Source: Malania oleifera
Lineage: Eukaryota > Streptophyta > Magnoliopsida > Santalales > Ximeniaceae
Direction: 5' to 3'
Assembly: GCF_029873635.1 (NCBI RefSeq)
Contig: NC_080420.1
Location: 31,735,032-31,799,031, forward strand
DNA length: 64,000 nt
In this document: piece by piece, positions 20,221 to 32,348 of the stretch
How the letters are laid out: the number at the start of each line of letters is the position of its first letter
How positions within the stretch are numbered: position 1 is the stretch's first letter
Position numbers and translations under genes: made by a program
The notes under the pieces: generated by a model
Told to the model about the DNA's origin: nothing
The model's input: only the letters and a program-made list of their open reading frames with translations
The model's database searches: none

Positions 20221-21047
20221 ATGGCATCAGGATCATCTTCTGCAAGGTTTGACATTATCAAATTCGATGGAATCAAAAATTTTGGTTTATGGCAGAGGAG
20301 AATCAAGGATATTCTTATGTAACAAAAAATGGCTAAGGCTTTACTTGACGTTCAACCGGAAGGATGGATGAGGCAACATAGGGAGATTTGAAAGCTAATG
20401 CCACTTCTACAATACACTTGTGTTTGACTGACAAAGTGCTTAATCGTGTGGAGGAGGATTCTCTAATGGCTATATGGCGAAAGTTAGAAAGTCAGTACAT
20501 GTCCAAATCACTCAACAATAAATTTTTTCTTAAGCAGCATCTTTATTGGCTTAAGATGGTCGGAGGATCAAACTTAGATCAACATATCAATGCCCTTAAT
20601 CAAATCGTAAGTGATTGTTGAGAGTTGATGTTAAATTTGATGAAGTTGATGAGCTCTTTGTCGTCGACTCATACCTATGAAAATCTAGTTACCACTCTTA
20701 CGTGGGGAAAAGAGACTCTTGATCTAGAAGAGGTAACAAGTACATTCCTGAATTTTCATCAAAAGCTGAAAATATGTGATAAAGGAGAAGGACTTGTGGT
20801 GAAAGGTCATAATGAGCATGGCAAAGGAAAGTTCAAAAATAGGTCAAGTTTGAAATCCCACAATCAATCCAAGAAGAAAAAGAAAATTGGGTGTTATAAA
20901 TGCGGTAAAAAGGGGCATGTTAAACTAGAGTGTTCAGATTGGAAGAAGGGAAATGCTGAAAAGCATGAGGGGATTTCGAAATCAACGAATGTTGTTCAAG
21001 AAGGAGGTTCGGTTTGCAGCAATAGTGATGTTCTTTCAATTTCATAG
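20221..21047 (+). pseudogene. TNT1-like gag
   Basis: Starts MASGSSSARFDIIKFDG at 20221. The first stop is TAA at 20320, where Gln is expected; a one-base shift near 20355 moves the frame to that of 20388-21047. Capsid blocks KLESQYMSKSLNNKFFLKQ and LDQHINALNQIV, then a CCHC knuckle CYKCGKKGHVKLEC (about 20912-20953) with all metal ligands present. One further stop (20619-20621) breaks the capsid. Confidence 0.9.
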
Positions 21048-22361
21048 GGGTCGGATATCCTTAGAGACTCTTGGATACTTGACTCGGCTTGTTCTTACCA
21101 TATGACTCCAAGCAAGGAGTGGTTCAGCACCTACATGTTAGTGAATTCAAGTTCAATTCTTATGGGTAATGATGTTTCTTGTAAGATTATTGGCATAGGA
21201 AGTGTTAAGATAAGAACGTTTGATGGTGTTGTGAGAACCTTGAACAATGTAAGACATATACCAGAGTTGAGAAAGAGTTTAATATCACTTGACACTTTGG
21301 ATTGTATTGGTTTCAATTACAAGTTTGAAGGTGGAGTTATGAAAGTATGGAAAGGAAATCTAATGGTGATAAAAGGGCAAAAGCTAGATGGGAATATCTA
21401 CACTTTACAGGGAACTACTGTTATAGGAGGAGTTGTAGTCGTAGATGCTGAATCTGATGAGACTGTCTTGTGGCATATATGTCTTGGGCATATGGGGGTA
21501 CATGGTATGAAAGAATTACACAAGAGGAAACTCTTGAAGGGTTTGAAATCATGTCGGCTTGATTTTTGCAAAAATTGTAAACTTGGAAAACAAAACAGGG
21601 CAAAATTCAAGTCAGTATTTAACAAGACGAAAAGTATTCTTGATTATGTGCATTCCTATGTTTGGGGCCCAATTAGAGTTGCATCAAAGGGTGGACATGT
21701 GTATTATGTGAGTTCTATTGATGATTACTCATGGAAAGTCTGGGTATACTTCATGCAGCATAAGTTTGATACGCTTGCCAAGTTCAATATTTGGAAGGCT
21801 ATAGTAGAAAACCAGTCAGAGAAGAGAATCAAATACTTGAGGTCGGAAAATGGGACTGAGTATGCTGATTCTTGGTTTATGGAATTTTGTGCACAGTAGG
21901 GCATTAAAAGACACTTTACCGTTCGTTAGACACCTCAACGAAAAGGTGTGGCTAAAAGGATAAACTAGACTTTGGCTGAAAAAGCTTGGTGTCTTAGGCT
22001 TAATGCAGGGCTACCGAAGAACTTCTAGGTCAAGGTAGTTAGTAAGGCTTTTTTTCTAATAAACCAATCACCAAAGGCATCACTAGAGGGCAAAGTAGTA
22101 GAAGAGGTATGGACGAGAAATTCAATAGAATACTCTGGATTGAAAGTATTCAAGTGTCCAGCCTATGTTCACGTATCTAGTGAGGGAAGGTCTAAGCTTG
22201 ATCCGAAGTCTCGCCATTGCATCTTTTTGGGATATCTTGAGGGTGCGAAGGGGTACAAGCTATGGGACCTAGTGGCAAACAAGGTGGTGATTAGTAGGGA
22301 TGTAATTTTTAATGAGAAGGCTATGGTGAAGCGTACTGATGAACTAAAACAAGAGCCATAA
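21048..22361 (+). pseudogene. TNT1-like protease and integrase
   Basis: The protease reads SWILDSACSYHMTP, with Asp-Ser-Ala where Asp-Ser-Gly is usual. The zinc domain has LWHICLGHMGVHGM and CKNCKLGKQ. The integrase core has the second Asp in YLRSENG as Glu-Asn (usually Thr-Asp-Asn), and at 21943-21960 the Glu of the DDE triad is Lys (GVAKR for GVAER). Stops occur at 21897, 21928, 21967 and 22027. With two altered catalytic positions it cannot be active. The C-terminal part (CPAYVHVSSEGRSKLDPKS) runs to 22361. Confidence 0.88.
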
Positions 22362-22385
22362 AGCTGGCGTAGTGATGAACATGTT

Positions 22386-24063
22386 ATGCAGGTGGAGTTG
22401 GAAGCTCAAGGCAACGGAAATGATCATGGTCCTATAATTACAAGGAGCTCTAGCTTGGGAAACTGGAAAATCAAAAATCTTCCTATACGAAGATTCATAC
22501 GTACTATTAGACCTCCACCAAGGTATAGATTTGAAGAGTTAGTTTCTTATGCTTTTCTTACTAGTTGCAGCAATCCAACTACATTTCAAAAGACAGTGCA
22601 CGACTAGGAGAAGGGTAGGTGGATGGGTGCAATGATTGAAGAGATGGAATCACTACACAAAAATCAAACTTACGATTTGGGGGAGCTTCCAGATGGTAAG
22701 AGACCGATAGGTTGCAAATGGGTATATAGGAAGAAGGAGGCAATTTCAAAAAAGGAATGAGAGAAATTCAAGGCACTCACAGGAGAAGCAGATAGACTAT
22801 AATGAGATATTTTCACTTATGGTCAGACATACTTCTATTAGGATTGTGTTGGGGTTGGTAGCGCATTATAATCTTCATTTAGAACAAAAATGGATGTGAA
22901 GAAGTCATATCTTCATGGTGACTTAGAGGAACAGATCTATATGGTACAGCTGGAGGGATTCAGTGAATCAGGGAAAAAAACTTAGTTTCTAAGTTGAAAA
23001 AATCTTTTTACGGGTTGAAACAGTCTCTAAGGAAATGGTATAAAAGATTTGATTCCTACATGATCAAGATTGGCTACAAAAGGTGTGAGTATGATTGCTG
23101 CGTATATGTGAACAAACTTGATGATGGTTCACTTATTTTCTTATTATTATACGTCGATGACATGTTGATAGCAACAAAATATTTAACTGATGTGAATTAG
23201 TTAAAGGAACTATTGCATAAGGAGTTTGACATGAAGGATATTGGTTTAGCCAAGAAAATACTTGGGATGGAGATTCGCCGAGACAGAATTGCAGGGAGGT
23301 TATGACTATCTCAAGGTGGTTATGTGCATAAGGATTTGGAGATGTTTAGCATGGCTAATGCAAAATCGGTGTGTACACCTCTAGCGAGTCATTTTAAGTT
23401 GTCTACTACAGATTGCCCAAGTACGGTTGAGGATATCTGAGACATGTCAAAGGTCCCCTATGCTAGCGCTGTGGGGAGTTTAATGTATGTCACGGTGTGT
23501 ACAAGGCTAAATTACGCACATGCTATGAGTGTGGTAAGTAAGTTTCTATCTAATCCAGGAAGACAACATTGGGAAGCCGTCAAATGGATATTCAAATACT
23601 TATGGGGTATATCGGGTTATGGCATCATGTTCGGCAAGCAACCAAGTTGTCTTTCAATTATGTTGTTTGAAGATGTTGATTATGCAAGGGATATGGATGA
23701 TAGAAGGTCTACAACGAGTTATTTCTTTACCATTGTAGGAGGACCTATATGTTGGAGATCCATGGTTCAATCTCTGGTAGCATTGTCCACGACTGAGGTG
23801 GAATATATGGCAGTTGCCCAAGCTGAAAAGGAAGCCTTATGGCTTATTGATTTGGTCAAAGAGCTGGAATTACAGCAAGATGGAGTGGTGCTGCATTGTA
23901 ATAGTTAGAGTGCCATTTACTTGGCGAAGAATCAAGTGTACCATTCTATAACTGAACATATTGATATGAGGTTTCACAAGGTTTGGGAATTGATTACTTC
24001 AGGTGAACTCACGTTGGAAAAGGTTTACACATCTGAAAATGCAACGGATATCGATTGCTTCTG
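22386..24063 (+). pseudogene. TNT1-like reverse transcriptase and RNase H
   Basis: Linker, then a decayed fingers region near 22600-22990 with stops and shifts, then SFYGLKQSLRKWYKRFD and the catalytic YVDDMLIATK near 23150, both aspartates kept. The thumb has VPYASAVGSLMYV. RNase H runs 23444-24063: WEAVKWIFKYLWG, DVDYARDMDDRRS, SLVALSTTEVEYMAV, HIDMRFH. Stops lie at 23198, 23303, 23438 and 23906. The downstream half of the domain is best preserved. Confidence 0.9.
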
Positions 24064-24200
24064 AAAAGTTCAAGCATTGCTTGGACTTACTTCATGTCTC
24101 TAAGTGTTAGAAGGGAGACAAAACCAAATTAACATTCTAAGGTTGAGGTGGAGCATCGGGTTATGTTTTTCGTGATTCTCCTAAGGGGCAAAAATTTGCC

Positions 24201-24211
24201 AAGGTGGAGAT
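24201..24211 (+). promoter_or_regulatory. Polypurine tract of the TNT1-like element
   Basis: AAGGTGGAGAT immediately precedes the 3' LTR start TGTTGTG at 24212. This is the plus-strand primer site. Confidence 0.8.
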
Positions 24212-24731
24212 TGTTGTGAATGGTGGCTCATTTCTTGAGATGACTAAGTTACACAAGGAGAAGAACATAGTGGAGAATCTTGTCGACAATTTTCTGTGAC
24301 TTTTCTGAAATCGTCGATGGTTTCACTAAAACCTCAGACATCTTCGAAAAATGCTCTTGGTATCTCAAACCGTCGATGATTTCAGGAAATCTCAGGAAAA
24401 TCGTCAATGGTTTTGTTTCTAGACTGCGAGAGAAAAATTCAAAATTTGAATTTGAACGTTAAGTTGGTTGGTTTTTGGAGGGAAACCTCTGAAGGAAAGT
24501 CTATATATCCTTATCTGAGGGTATTGTGAGAAAAAATAGATCATTTTGAGAAGTGTATTGTGTACTCTATAATTTCTTAATGAAATTGTTGTGTTGATTG
24601 CTTCCATGGATGTATGCATTGTCGAACCACATAAATTCTCATGTTGTTGTTCTTGTTGTTTTATATACTGGTTGTGTTGCTTGTTGTGTTTTATTCTTCT
24701 GTGCATTCTTTATTCGACCATTATTACAACA
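24212..24731 (+). repeat. 3' LTR of the TNT1-like element
   Basis: 520 bp from TGTTGTGAATGG to TTACAACA, homologous to 19664-20195. The GTCGAC palindromes are more decayed here (CGTCGATGG, CGTCAATGG). The GTTTC TSD copy follows at 24732. Confidence 0.9.
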
Positions 24732-24736
24732 GTTTC

Positions 24737-25754
24737 TTAACTGTTGTGTCCTCCTTTTGTGGACAAAAGGTTAGAAATGGTTTGAATATGAATGATGGAC
24801 GACTAGATTTAAATTTTTCAATATTATCCACTCCTTCCCCAACCATATCAATTTATTCTTCTTCTTTTCTGCACAAAAACTCAATGAGCCAAGAATTCAT
24901 CAAATTTTGTATATGATATCTAAATGTGACATAATTTTGTACTAAAAAATATTGATCATCCTTTTGTCAATCATAACTCTAGCCCACTCTAGAAGTGAAT
25001 TTAGCAATTGATAACCCTTCTCCCTGAAATACCATGTATACCCAGTCCAAGGAGGTTGGAACCTCTTCAACATATTCCCTTCGTATTCCTTCTAATGTCA
25101 TTTCTATAGTACTAACTTCTCCCCTACCATGGTTTGGTAATAGGTTTACATGCACATTCTATGGTTTGTGGTCATCAAATTCTAGCCACTTTGCTTCCCT
25201 GAGTACCTGCACCTTTAATTTGAAAGCCCATGAATTCTAGATATCATGCCCTACTGCCCCAGCACAATACTTACATCTTGCATTTGAGTAATACCATTTG
25301 GGGTATGGTGGTTGCATCAAAGCCGTAGGGATTGGAACAATCATTATTCCCTAAAGATACTATGGAAATAAATTTGTATATGACAGAGGTATTGGCTGGC
25401 ACTCAAAAAAAATTTTCTTTCTTTCTTTAGGACCTCTTTGCTCATTTCCTTAACTTTCATGCTTAGGCTGGTGTCCTTTTGTTGTTGAATTTGTGGCAAT
25501 AAGAGGTGTTATACCACCTCTCAAGGCATAACATGAGGCTTCTCATTGTGCTTTTTATTCCTTTCTAGACTTCCTTCTTGTTTGAACAAACTTCGACCAT
25601 TTGGACTTCACCTTGCTTCTCATTTAACCCTTTCTTTGACGAATCCACTCTTGCATTTTGAAACTTTCCTATTCTTATCCTATGCTTAACATACTTTCCA
25701 GTAGAGATCAATATTGAAAATTAGTAGCAGTGGTTCCAACTAGCAGCTGATGAT
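24737..25754 (-). pseudogene. Tat/Ogre-like gag C-terminal region
   Basis: Minus strand from 25754: GKYVKHRIRIGKFQNARVDSSKKG, then IPLSVIYKFIS, then the conserved block near 25300-25120. That block has a CxYCAGAVGH zinc-like signature, WAFKLKVQVLREAKWLEFDD and NLLPNHGRGEVSTIEM. This spacing is typical of Tat/Ogre gag C-termini. There are several stops and shifts. It continues 27756-28480 across a solo LTR, and runs into 19126-19658 across the TNT1-like element. Confidence 0.75.
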
Positions 25755-27755
25755 TGTGTCGCAAAGTCCCGAAGAAGGGTCCGAAATGGCGAGGGGTGAT
25801 GACAATATTGATAATTCGATAAAGTCACAACTAACTTGTTATTTTTTTAGGTATAGTTAGTTCACCTAATTACTCATCTTTGATTGGTCTCTAGACCAAT
25901 GCTAAGTCCAAGGAACTAGTAATCTCGGTCAGCTTTTACCAAAATTGGAATCAAGAGTACAGTTATGTGAGGGAAAGGTACTAGCACCCCCTATAGACAC
26001 ATTCTACGAATGTTACCTAATTAACTATGAATTAGCTCAAATTCAATTAGATGGTCCTTAATTAACTCCTAAACAATTGAAATTTCAAAATTGAATGCAA
26101 AATCAAGTGTGATTTAGGAATGTCTAGTAAGACCTCCAAAAGAGGAGATCTTATTAGATAAAGCCCCTCATAACTGATATAGGTAAGGTCCGAAACACCT
26201 CTTTACCCTTTGTTTTATCATCAAGTTGCACGCATGCACACACACAAAACATAATTTAAAAAAATATTAAATATGAAAAATGATCATGCTGGTGCACTAA
26301 ATTCAACTAATTAAAAAGGATCTTCAAAAGATTCCCAAATTTTTGAAAATTTTTCTAGAATTTTTTGGAATTTTCTAAAAGTTTCCTGTAATTTTCTGTC
26401 ATTTTAAGGAAATTCAATCCAATGTTATTTATTTTTGGTATTTTTTTTTTTCATTTTTTGTCCCTTGAGTAAAAAATGACTTAAAGAATTTTCATATATT
26501 TTTTATGATTTTTTCTTTATTTTCCCAATTTCTTACTATTTTGCCAATTTTCTTTTGAGTAAAAAATGAATTTTAAAATAAATTAATACTAAATAAAAAA
26601 TGGAGCGATTCAGGAAGTCAAAATTGATTCAACCGGTTTGAACTGAGTTAACTTAAGTTGACTTGGGTCAAATCGGGTTGACTCGATTCAAGGAAGAGGA
26701 AAGTGAGAAATGGGACTGGGTTGCCACGTGTTAACCATCCATGGTGACACAACGTAGCTAATGGGTGGCTAATTTTTTTTATTTTTTTATTTTTGAAATC
26801 TAGATGGGTGAAAGGTAGTAGGGTGATGTCATGCTGCGTGCCAGATGGCGATTGGTTTAGGCATTTAGTTGGATGATATACTTATGTTTAAACTGTGGGA
26901 GTTTGGGCTTATAGGAATTTTGATTATTCTACTTTGGCATTTTGATTTAAGCAGGTGCATGCTATGACAAACCAAAGATATCCCAGAATTACAAAATCCT
27001 TTTTTGAGCCCAATTTCAATTTTCAAAATGCCATTTTTCAAAAGCATTGCCATTTAATTTAATCTTGAATTTTTCCCAGTCATTCAACAAGTCTTAATCA
27101 CAACATTTATCCCAATCACAACAAAATCAACTCATGATTTAGTTAAGATGAGAGAGAGCATTTGGATACTTACCTCTTAGGCTCTTGTTTGCTTTTGCTT
27201 GAAATCCTTTTTGCGACCTTTACACTTTCCTTTGGTAATATTCGTATGCCAAAGTCCTTCCCAATTTTCAATCTTTCAATCTTCTGTGAGCAGCCACTAT
27301 TTTGCTTCAATCTCTCTAGGCCCTTTTGTATTACTCCCTTTTTTCTTTTCTCTTCCCTTGGTAATTCCCAATCTTACTTTTTTTCTCTCTTTTTCTCAAT
27401 ATAGGAAATCCATCCACCTCCCCCCCGCCCCCCGCCCCCCCCTCTTATTTCTCTTTGAGAAGCTTTATTTAGAGGCAAAGGATAAAAATAACCAATCAAT
27501 TTTGAAACAAATAATAATGATTGCTCTTGATTGGTACATTTTTATATTTGATTTTATTTGCATTCATTAACCTATTATTAACTGAAAACTCTCCTTTTGT
27601 GTGTGGGCAGGTACATCGGAATCTAGGGCCCACTGTAGCTTCTTTTTTCTTCTTCTTCTTCTTTTTCATGTATTTTTATTTTTTATTTTTTTATTGTATT
27701 AATGAAAATATAATATTTTACTAGATGAAGCCCCAAAAAAAATGGGGTGTCTACA
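25755..27755 (-). repeat. Solo LTR (~2.0 kb), Tat/Athila type, inside the Tat/Ogre gag
   Basis: The minus strand begins TGTAGACACCCCATTT at 27755 and ends TTTGCGACACA at 25755. It interrupts the gag frame between LKYPYY and the LLVGTTATNF-like block. Flanks are GATGAT (25749-25754) and GATAAT (27756-27761), an imperfect TSD. No pol or gag lies inside, only A+T- and homopolymer-rich sequence plus a 'GGGGTGCTAGTACC' block (about 25977-25993) seen in gypsy LTRs. Sequence at 42660-43440 looks related. Confidence 0.75.
27419..27442 (-). repeat. Poly-C/G tract with G-quadruplex potential
   Basis: Three C-runs of about 7, 6 and 8 separated by single G on the plus strand; the minus strand is G-rich. 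It sits in the solo LTR, about 320 bases inside its U3 end. G-rich strands with such runs can form quadruplexes; no structure is proven here. Confidence 0.6.
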
Positions 27756-28480
27756 GATAATATGGGTACTTGAGTCTGTTTATGAACATAGTAATTCCTT
27801 CCTTATCCAAAATTAGAGGCTAAACTTGTGCAAACATGTCCCTCCACCAGCACACATAATTCGTAAAGCTTTCCTTTTTAGCCTTCTCCATGTTTTGCCG
27901 TGTAAAATGGTCTAGAGCAAACTCAACCACATATTGATAATGATGGACAAATGAATTGGTTAAATCTCTTCATGACCTAATTTTAGCCCAATGAAGTTGC
28001 AGATACCATCTGGCTTGTCATATGAGAGGTGAGCTGCATCTTTTCAACAACAAAAAAAAGGTTATATGGGCAACTAGCCACTTAAATCCATCATACTTCT
28101 CAAAATCTGGTACCTTAAACTTTGGTGGGAGCACCATAACAGGTACAAAGCCTAAATCATGAGCATCAATCGGCGTAAGAAGGTTAATCCCTTTGATAGC
28201 TCTTAACCGCTCTTCTATCATCTCATAGCATTACAGAGCTTCCATAGTTTGTGATGACTCTGCAGTTTCCTGCTTAATTGCCATTGGCGACTTGTCTACA
28301 ATAACTTTAAATGTCTGCTCCACCCCTAGCTGCTTGAATTTCGAAGATCTGCTTGCATTGGTTTACACATAATGATAAGGCTCAAAACTGTTATTCATTG
28401 ATGAATGAATCCTAATTGGAGTGAAGCTAGGTAGGTAAGCAAGATCTTCTTTTTCCATCATGGAATTAGATTCTTCTTGC
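27756..28480 (-). pseudogene. Tat/Ogre-like gag capsid region
   Basis: Minus strand: EKEDLAYLPSFTPIRI near 28455, then MIEERLRAIKGINL, VPVMVLPPKFKVPDFEKYDG (28220-28090), a decayed capsid, WWRDMFAQV and LKYPYY at 27760. The PPKFKVPxFEKYDG block is a signature of Tat/Ogre gags. A frameshift near 28045 and several stops disable it. The N-terminal side continues at 33449-33363 across the Ivana-like insertion. Confidence 0.8.
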
Positions 28481-28837
28481 TAATGGGTGGAGAGGACTCA
28501 CTCAATCACTGGTTATGATTGAAACTTAGAGAGGATTGCACACAAATACAAAGCAATCAATTTCAATGTGAAAAAAAAAAAATATAGAGACAAATTCAAG
28601 ATACAAATTTCTCTCTTCTCACTAGTTATTCACCCTCACTACACCACACATTACATTACACACACACATCTATTTATAGCAGAACATTTGAAGATTATAA
28701 TCAAGAATGGTGGGCTGGTTGGTGAAGTTGGTGGCCAACTCTCTACTGCAATTCAACAACAGTGGGTTGGGGTTGGTGGAGCTGCCGCGATCAAATTTTG
28801 CTGCCACCATCCCACTGTTCAAGTTTAATCTTCAACA
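28481..28837 (-). repeat. 3' LTR of the Ivana/Oryco-like element
   Basis: Minus strand starts TGTTGAAGATTAAAC at 28837, after the purine tract AAGTTTAAGGGGTGA (28838-28852), and ends ...CCACCCATTA. It matches 33009-33362. The 3' limit is uncertain by a few bases because CTAATG precedes both copies. Confidence 0.85.
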
Positions 28838-28999
28838 TCACCCCTTAAACTTAACTCTCATGGCTTTGTTATTCCGAGCATTGTTTTAAGTCTTGCAAAA
28901 ATATCATGTCTGAGTTGCTTCGTGAAAATGTCAACAATCTGATCATACATTCTGCAAGATATCAACTCCACTTCTTTATTCTTAACATGATCCCTGATA

Positions 29000-29800
29000 A
29001 AATGATACCGAGTATCAATATGTTTGCTTCTTTCATAGTAAAATGAATTTTTTGCAAGTGCAATCGCTGATTGGTTGTCGATGTAGACTTCTGTGGGAGT
29101 TATCTTGAAGAAATTTTAGATACTTTAGTACATTCCTAATCCATATACCATGACAAATAGCTGAATTGGCAGCAACATACTCAGTTTCAAATGATGACAA
29201 CGTTACGATGGGTTGCTTCTTTGATGACCATGTAAACGTTGTATCTCCCATGAAGAATGTGAATCTAGTCGTGCTTTTTCTTTCACCAAGAACTCTTCCC
29301 TAATCACTATATGAATAACTGATAAGTTTGTAATCAATCACCTCTTTATAAATAAAACATACCATCAGTGATGGCACCCTTGACATGACAAAGTATCCTC
29401 TTCGCTGCATTCAGATGGGACTAGTCAGGAGTCTCCATGTACCTGCTAACAAGTCCAACTCCATAGAGTATGTCTGGTTTAGTGCACGTCAAATACTTCA
29501 AGCTTCCAACTAGACTCTTAAAATATGTGGGGTCAACATCTCCTTACTCATTCTTTCTCAATTCCATTCCCGTTTCAACTGGAGTTGTCACAGGGTTGCA
29601 TTTGTTCATCCCAAACTTCTTCAGTACTTCTTGTAGACGCATTTCACACCAATAGTTTTGCAGCCCTTTAGGAGATTTGTTAACTCCCAAGTCTTGTTCT
29701 TCTCGATGGATTGAATCTCCTCATCCATCACTTTTCTCTATTTGTCTTCTTTGTTAGCTTCCTCAAAACTAACTGGGTCGCTGGTTAACAACAGATAGTA
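29000..29800 (-). pseudogene. Ivana-like RT/RNase H with catalytic core deleted
   Basis: Near 29735-29640 the RT entrance IEKNKTWELTNLLKGCKTIGVK is followed at once by a late-RT segment (EVLKKFGMNKCNPVTTPVETGM) near 29622. The join is at AAGAAGT, so the whole fingers-palm region with YVDD is missing, several hundred bases. RNase H then runs to about 29030, including the conserved block SKKQPIVTLSSFETEYVAA. The element cannot make RT. Confidence 0.85.
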
Positions 29801-30039
29801 TAGAGTAACATATTCTTCTATAGGTTCTGTAGTTTCATACATATCATCTAGATTACGAGCTCCTCTAGGCCTCATGTCTGAGATTTCATGCTTAATTGGT
29901 GATGGAGATTCATTGCTCTATGATGAACCATGTGAAGGTGTTTGCAGCTTGGGAACTTGTGACTTGATAGCCACTTCTCTTGTCTGTGTGGATTTAGCGT
30001 CAATTTCGCATCTTTGGAAGATTCAGCCTGGTCCCACTT

Positions 30040-30790
30040 CTAGGATTCATTTTCTTCAAAGATTACATCCCTACTATGAATGAATTTCTTGTTGATGGGA
30101 ACGTAGAGTCGATATCCCATGGTCCTGTCACCGTATCCAACAAGGATATATTTCTCTCCTTTATCCTCCAACTTTGTCCTTCTTGCCTCTGGGATCTTGG
30201 CATAGGCTATAGAGCCAAACACTCTAAGATGAATCACACTGGGCTTGTGAGTACTCTAGGCTTTATGTGGCATCTTTATATCAAGATTCTTCGTAGGACA
30301 CCAGTTAGATAGGCTACACATGATACTGCTTTTGCCCAAAAACTCTTGGGCACATTCTTATCCTTTAATATGCTCCTAGTCATGTTAAGGATCGTGCGGT
30401 TCTTCCTCTTAGCTACACCATTCAATTGGGAATATAGGTCGGTGTGAGCTATTTTTGAATCCCTTGTTGCCTAAGGAATTCTAGGAAAGCTTCGTCCTTG
30501 TACTCTCCTCTTTGGTCTGATCGGAGTGACTTGATGTGATAGTCACTCTGTTTCTCCACAAGAACTTTGAACTCTTTGAATTTTTCGAACACCTCCAATT
30601 TCCTTTTCAGGAAGCAGATCCAAGTCTTCCTGCTGCAATCGTCAATGAAGCTGAGGAAGTATCGGTTCTGTCCATTTGAAAATGGCCTCAATGGACCACA
30701 CACGCCTGTGTGTACTAGCTGGAGCGTCATGGTAGATCTCTAGTCGGCTTGCTTTCCAAAGCTATTTCCATATTGCTTGCTCAAAACACA
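30040..30790 (-). pseudogene. Ivana-like integrase
   Basis: 30730-30449 reads LVHTGVCGPLRPFS where LVHTDVCGP is usual, so the first catalytic Asp is Gly. It continues RYFLSFIDDCSRKTW and SLRSDQRGEYKDEAF (second Asp kept). The Glu region near 30410-30440 is disturbed by a frame break. The C-terminal part (30237-30040) has LRVFGSIAYAKIP and RSKL-type LVGYGDRTMGYRLY. Integrase cannot be functional. Confidence 0.85.
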
Positions 30791-31257
30791 ACTTTCATAT
30801 ATCACATTTGGGTGGTGGATGTTGGGTAAGCCTTTCACCATCTTCTTGCTTCCCAACTGTTTCAAACTTTCAAAATTTAGATTTCTGTACTTGAGATGTC
30901 ATAGCCAATCTTTGTCTTTGATGATAACGCTCAAACACCTTGGCGTATCATGTTGAATGGCGAGCAGAAAATTTCAATTCTTTTCCATTTGTACTCGACT
31001 AACGAGCTTACCTGGAGCATCTGTTATCATCATCAGCTTATCTTTAGGCTAATTCGGTAGCCTTTCTCCACAAGCTGTTCGAGACTAAGTATATTAGTCT
31101 TCATGGCTGGCACATAGTACACGTCGGAGATAAAAGTATGGTATCCATCCTTCCTCTTGATTAGGACATTTCCCCTTCCTTGAACTGGAACTTTAGAGAG
31201 ATCACCAAATGATATCTCTCCCTAAACTTTCTCATCAAGTTCATTAAATAGGTTTTT

Positions 31258-32348
31258 TCAACCATTCATGTGATTGTTGGCTACAAAGTCAAGGTACCAA
31301 ACATTTTGGTCCTGGTGGGTTGAATTGTGTGCCATCAGCATCAATGATTCTCCTTCGGTTTTCTCCTTTTCTTCAAAGTTACAATTTTCATTTACTTTGT
31401 GATTTTGGGGATTACCTCTGCACTCATTGTCGTAGTGTCCGTACTTGTGCCAGTTGTAGCACCGAACGTTTCTCTTGTCTAAGTTGGGGCGGTTATTATA
31501 TGCCACTTTTCTTCCTTGTCCTTTGCCTTGTGCGACATAGTTCTGTTGATTGCATCCTTCTTTAGTGGGACCTCTTCTGTCTCTGCCGCCTTCTCTGGAG
31601 TCAAAATTTCCATAATTTCTTCAATGAGATCCTCAACCTTGTCCCCATCCTCGCTGTGACATCCCCTCTTTATTGTATCTATCTATAGTGAGGGACACTT
31701 AGGGCTTGCTCTAATGCTTTATCATCACTCCTTCTGTTGACTTTCTGCTCATGGACTTGGAGTGAGCTCACAAGTTCTTCTATGTACATGGTTTCCAAAT
31801 CTTTTATTTCTTCCATGGTCACATCTATATAATCATATTTTGGATCCAAAGATTACAAAATTTTCTGGCAAATTCTCTTGTCATTGAAAGTCTCTGCATT
31901 TCTTCTTAATTGATTTGATAAGACCATAACTCGTGTATAGTAATCAGCAATAGATTTAGTAGACTTCATTCTTAAGAATTCGAAATCACCTCACAATGTT
32001 TGAAGATGAATATTCTTCACTTTGTCTGCACCTGTGTATTCAATGGAGAGAGTCCCAAACTTCTTTGGATGTCTTGGCGAAGGCGATGATTTCAAACGTG
32101 GACTCATCAAGGCCTTGGTAGATTATGGACTTTGCTTTGCAATCCTTCCTTCGATCGGTTCACAAGATCGTTCTTTTAGCTTCAGACATAGTTGTTTCAG
32201 CTTCTTTTGATGGGCTTTCTCTGTACCCATCCTCAATAATGTCCATGACATCCTGAGCACCTAGAAGGACTCTCATTTGAATAGACAAGTTGTCATAATT
32301 CTCCCATTTCAACTTTGGAATGACCGCTTGGGTAGCACCGTTCGCCAT
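31258..32348 (-). pseudogene. Ivana-like gag and protease start
   Basis: Starts MANGATQAVIPKLKWENYD at 32348. The capsid is broken after about 60 residues and persists in fragments to 31520. The zinc knuckle at 31461-31420 reads CYNWHKYGHYDNEC, the second Cys replaced by Trp. The protease core reads WYLDFVANNHM near 31278 where WYLDSGASNHM is usual, so the Asp-Ser-Gly triad is lost. Confidence 0.85.

Larger units (their letters stand above)
19664..24731 (+). mobile_element. TNT1-like Ty1/copia element, complete but decayed
   Basis: Two LTRs (19664-20195 and 24212-24731), a Met-tRNA primer site, gag, protease, integrase, RT and RNase H in copia order, and a purine tract. GTTTC flanks both ends (19659-19663 and 24732-24736), a perfect TSD. 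All frames carry stops and the LTRs differ at many positions, so the insertion is old. It sits inside the Tat/Ogre-like element in the opposite orientation. The lineage is a call from gag and RT motifs. Confidence 0.92.

Noticed and set aside
27162..27570. Phe/Leu/Ser-rich plus-strand frames that look like membrane proteins
   Set aside because: Low-complexity T/C-rich LTR sequence antisense to the solo LTR, in two overlapping frames with no domain.
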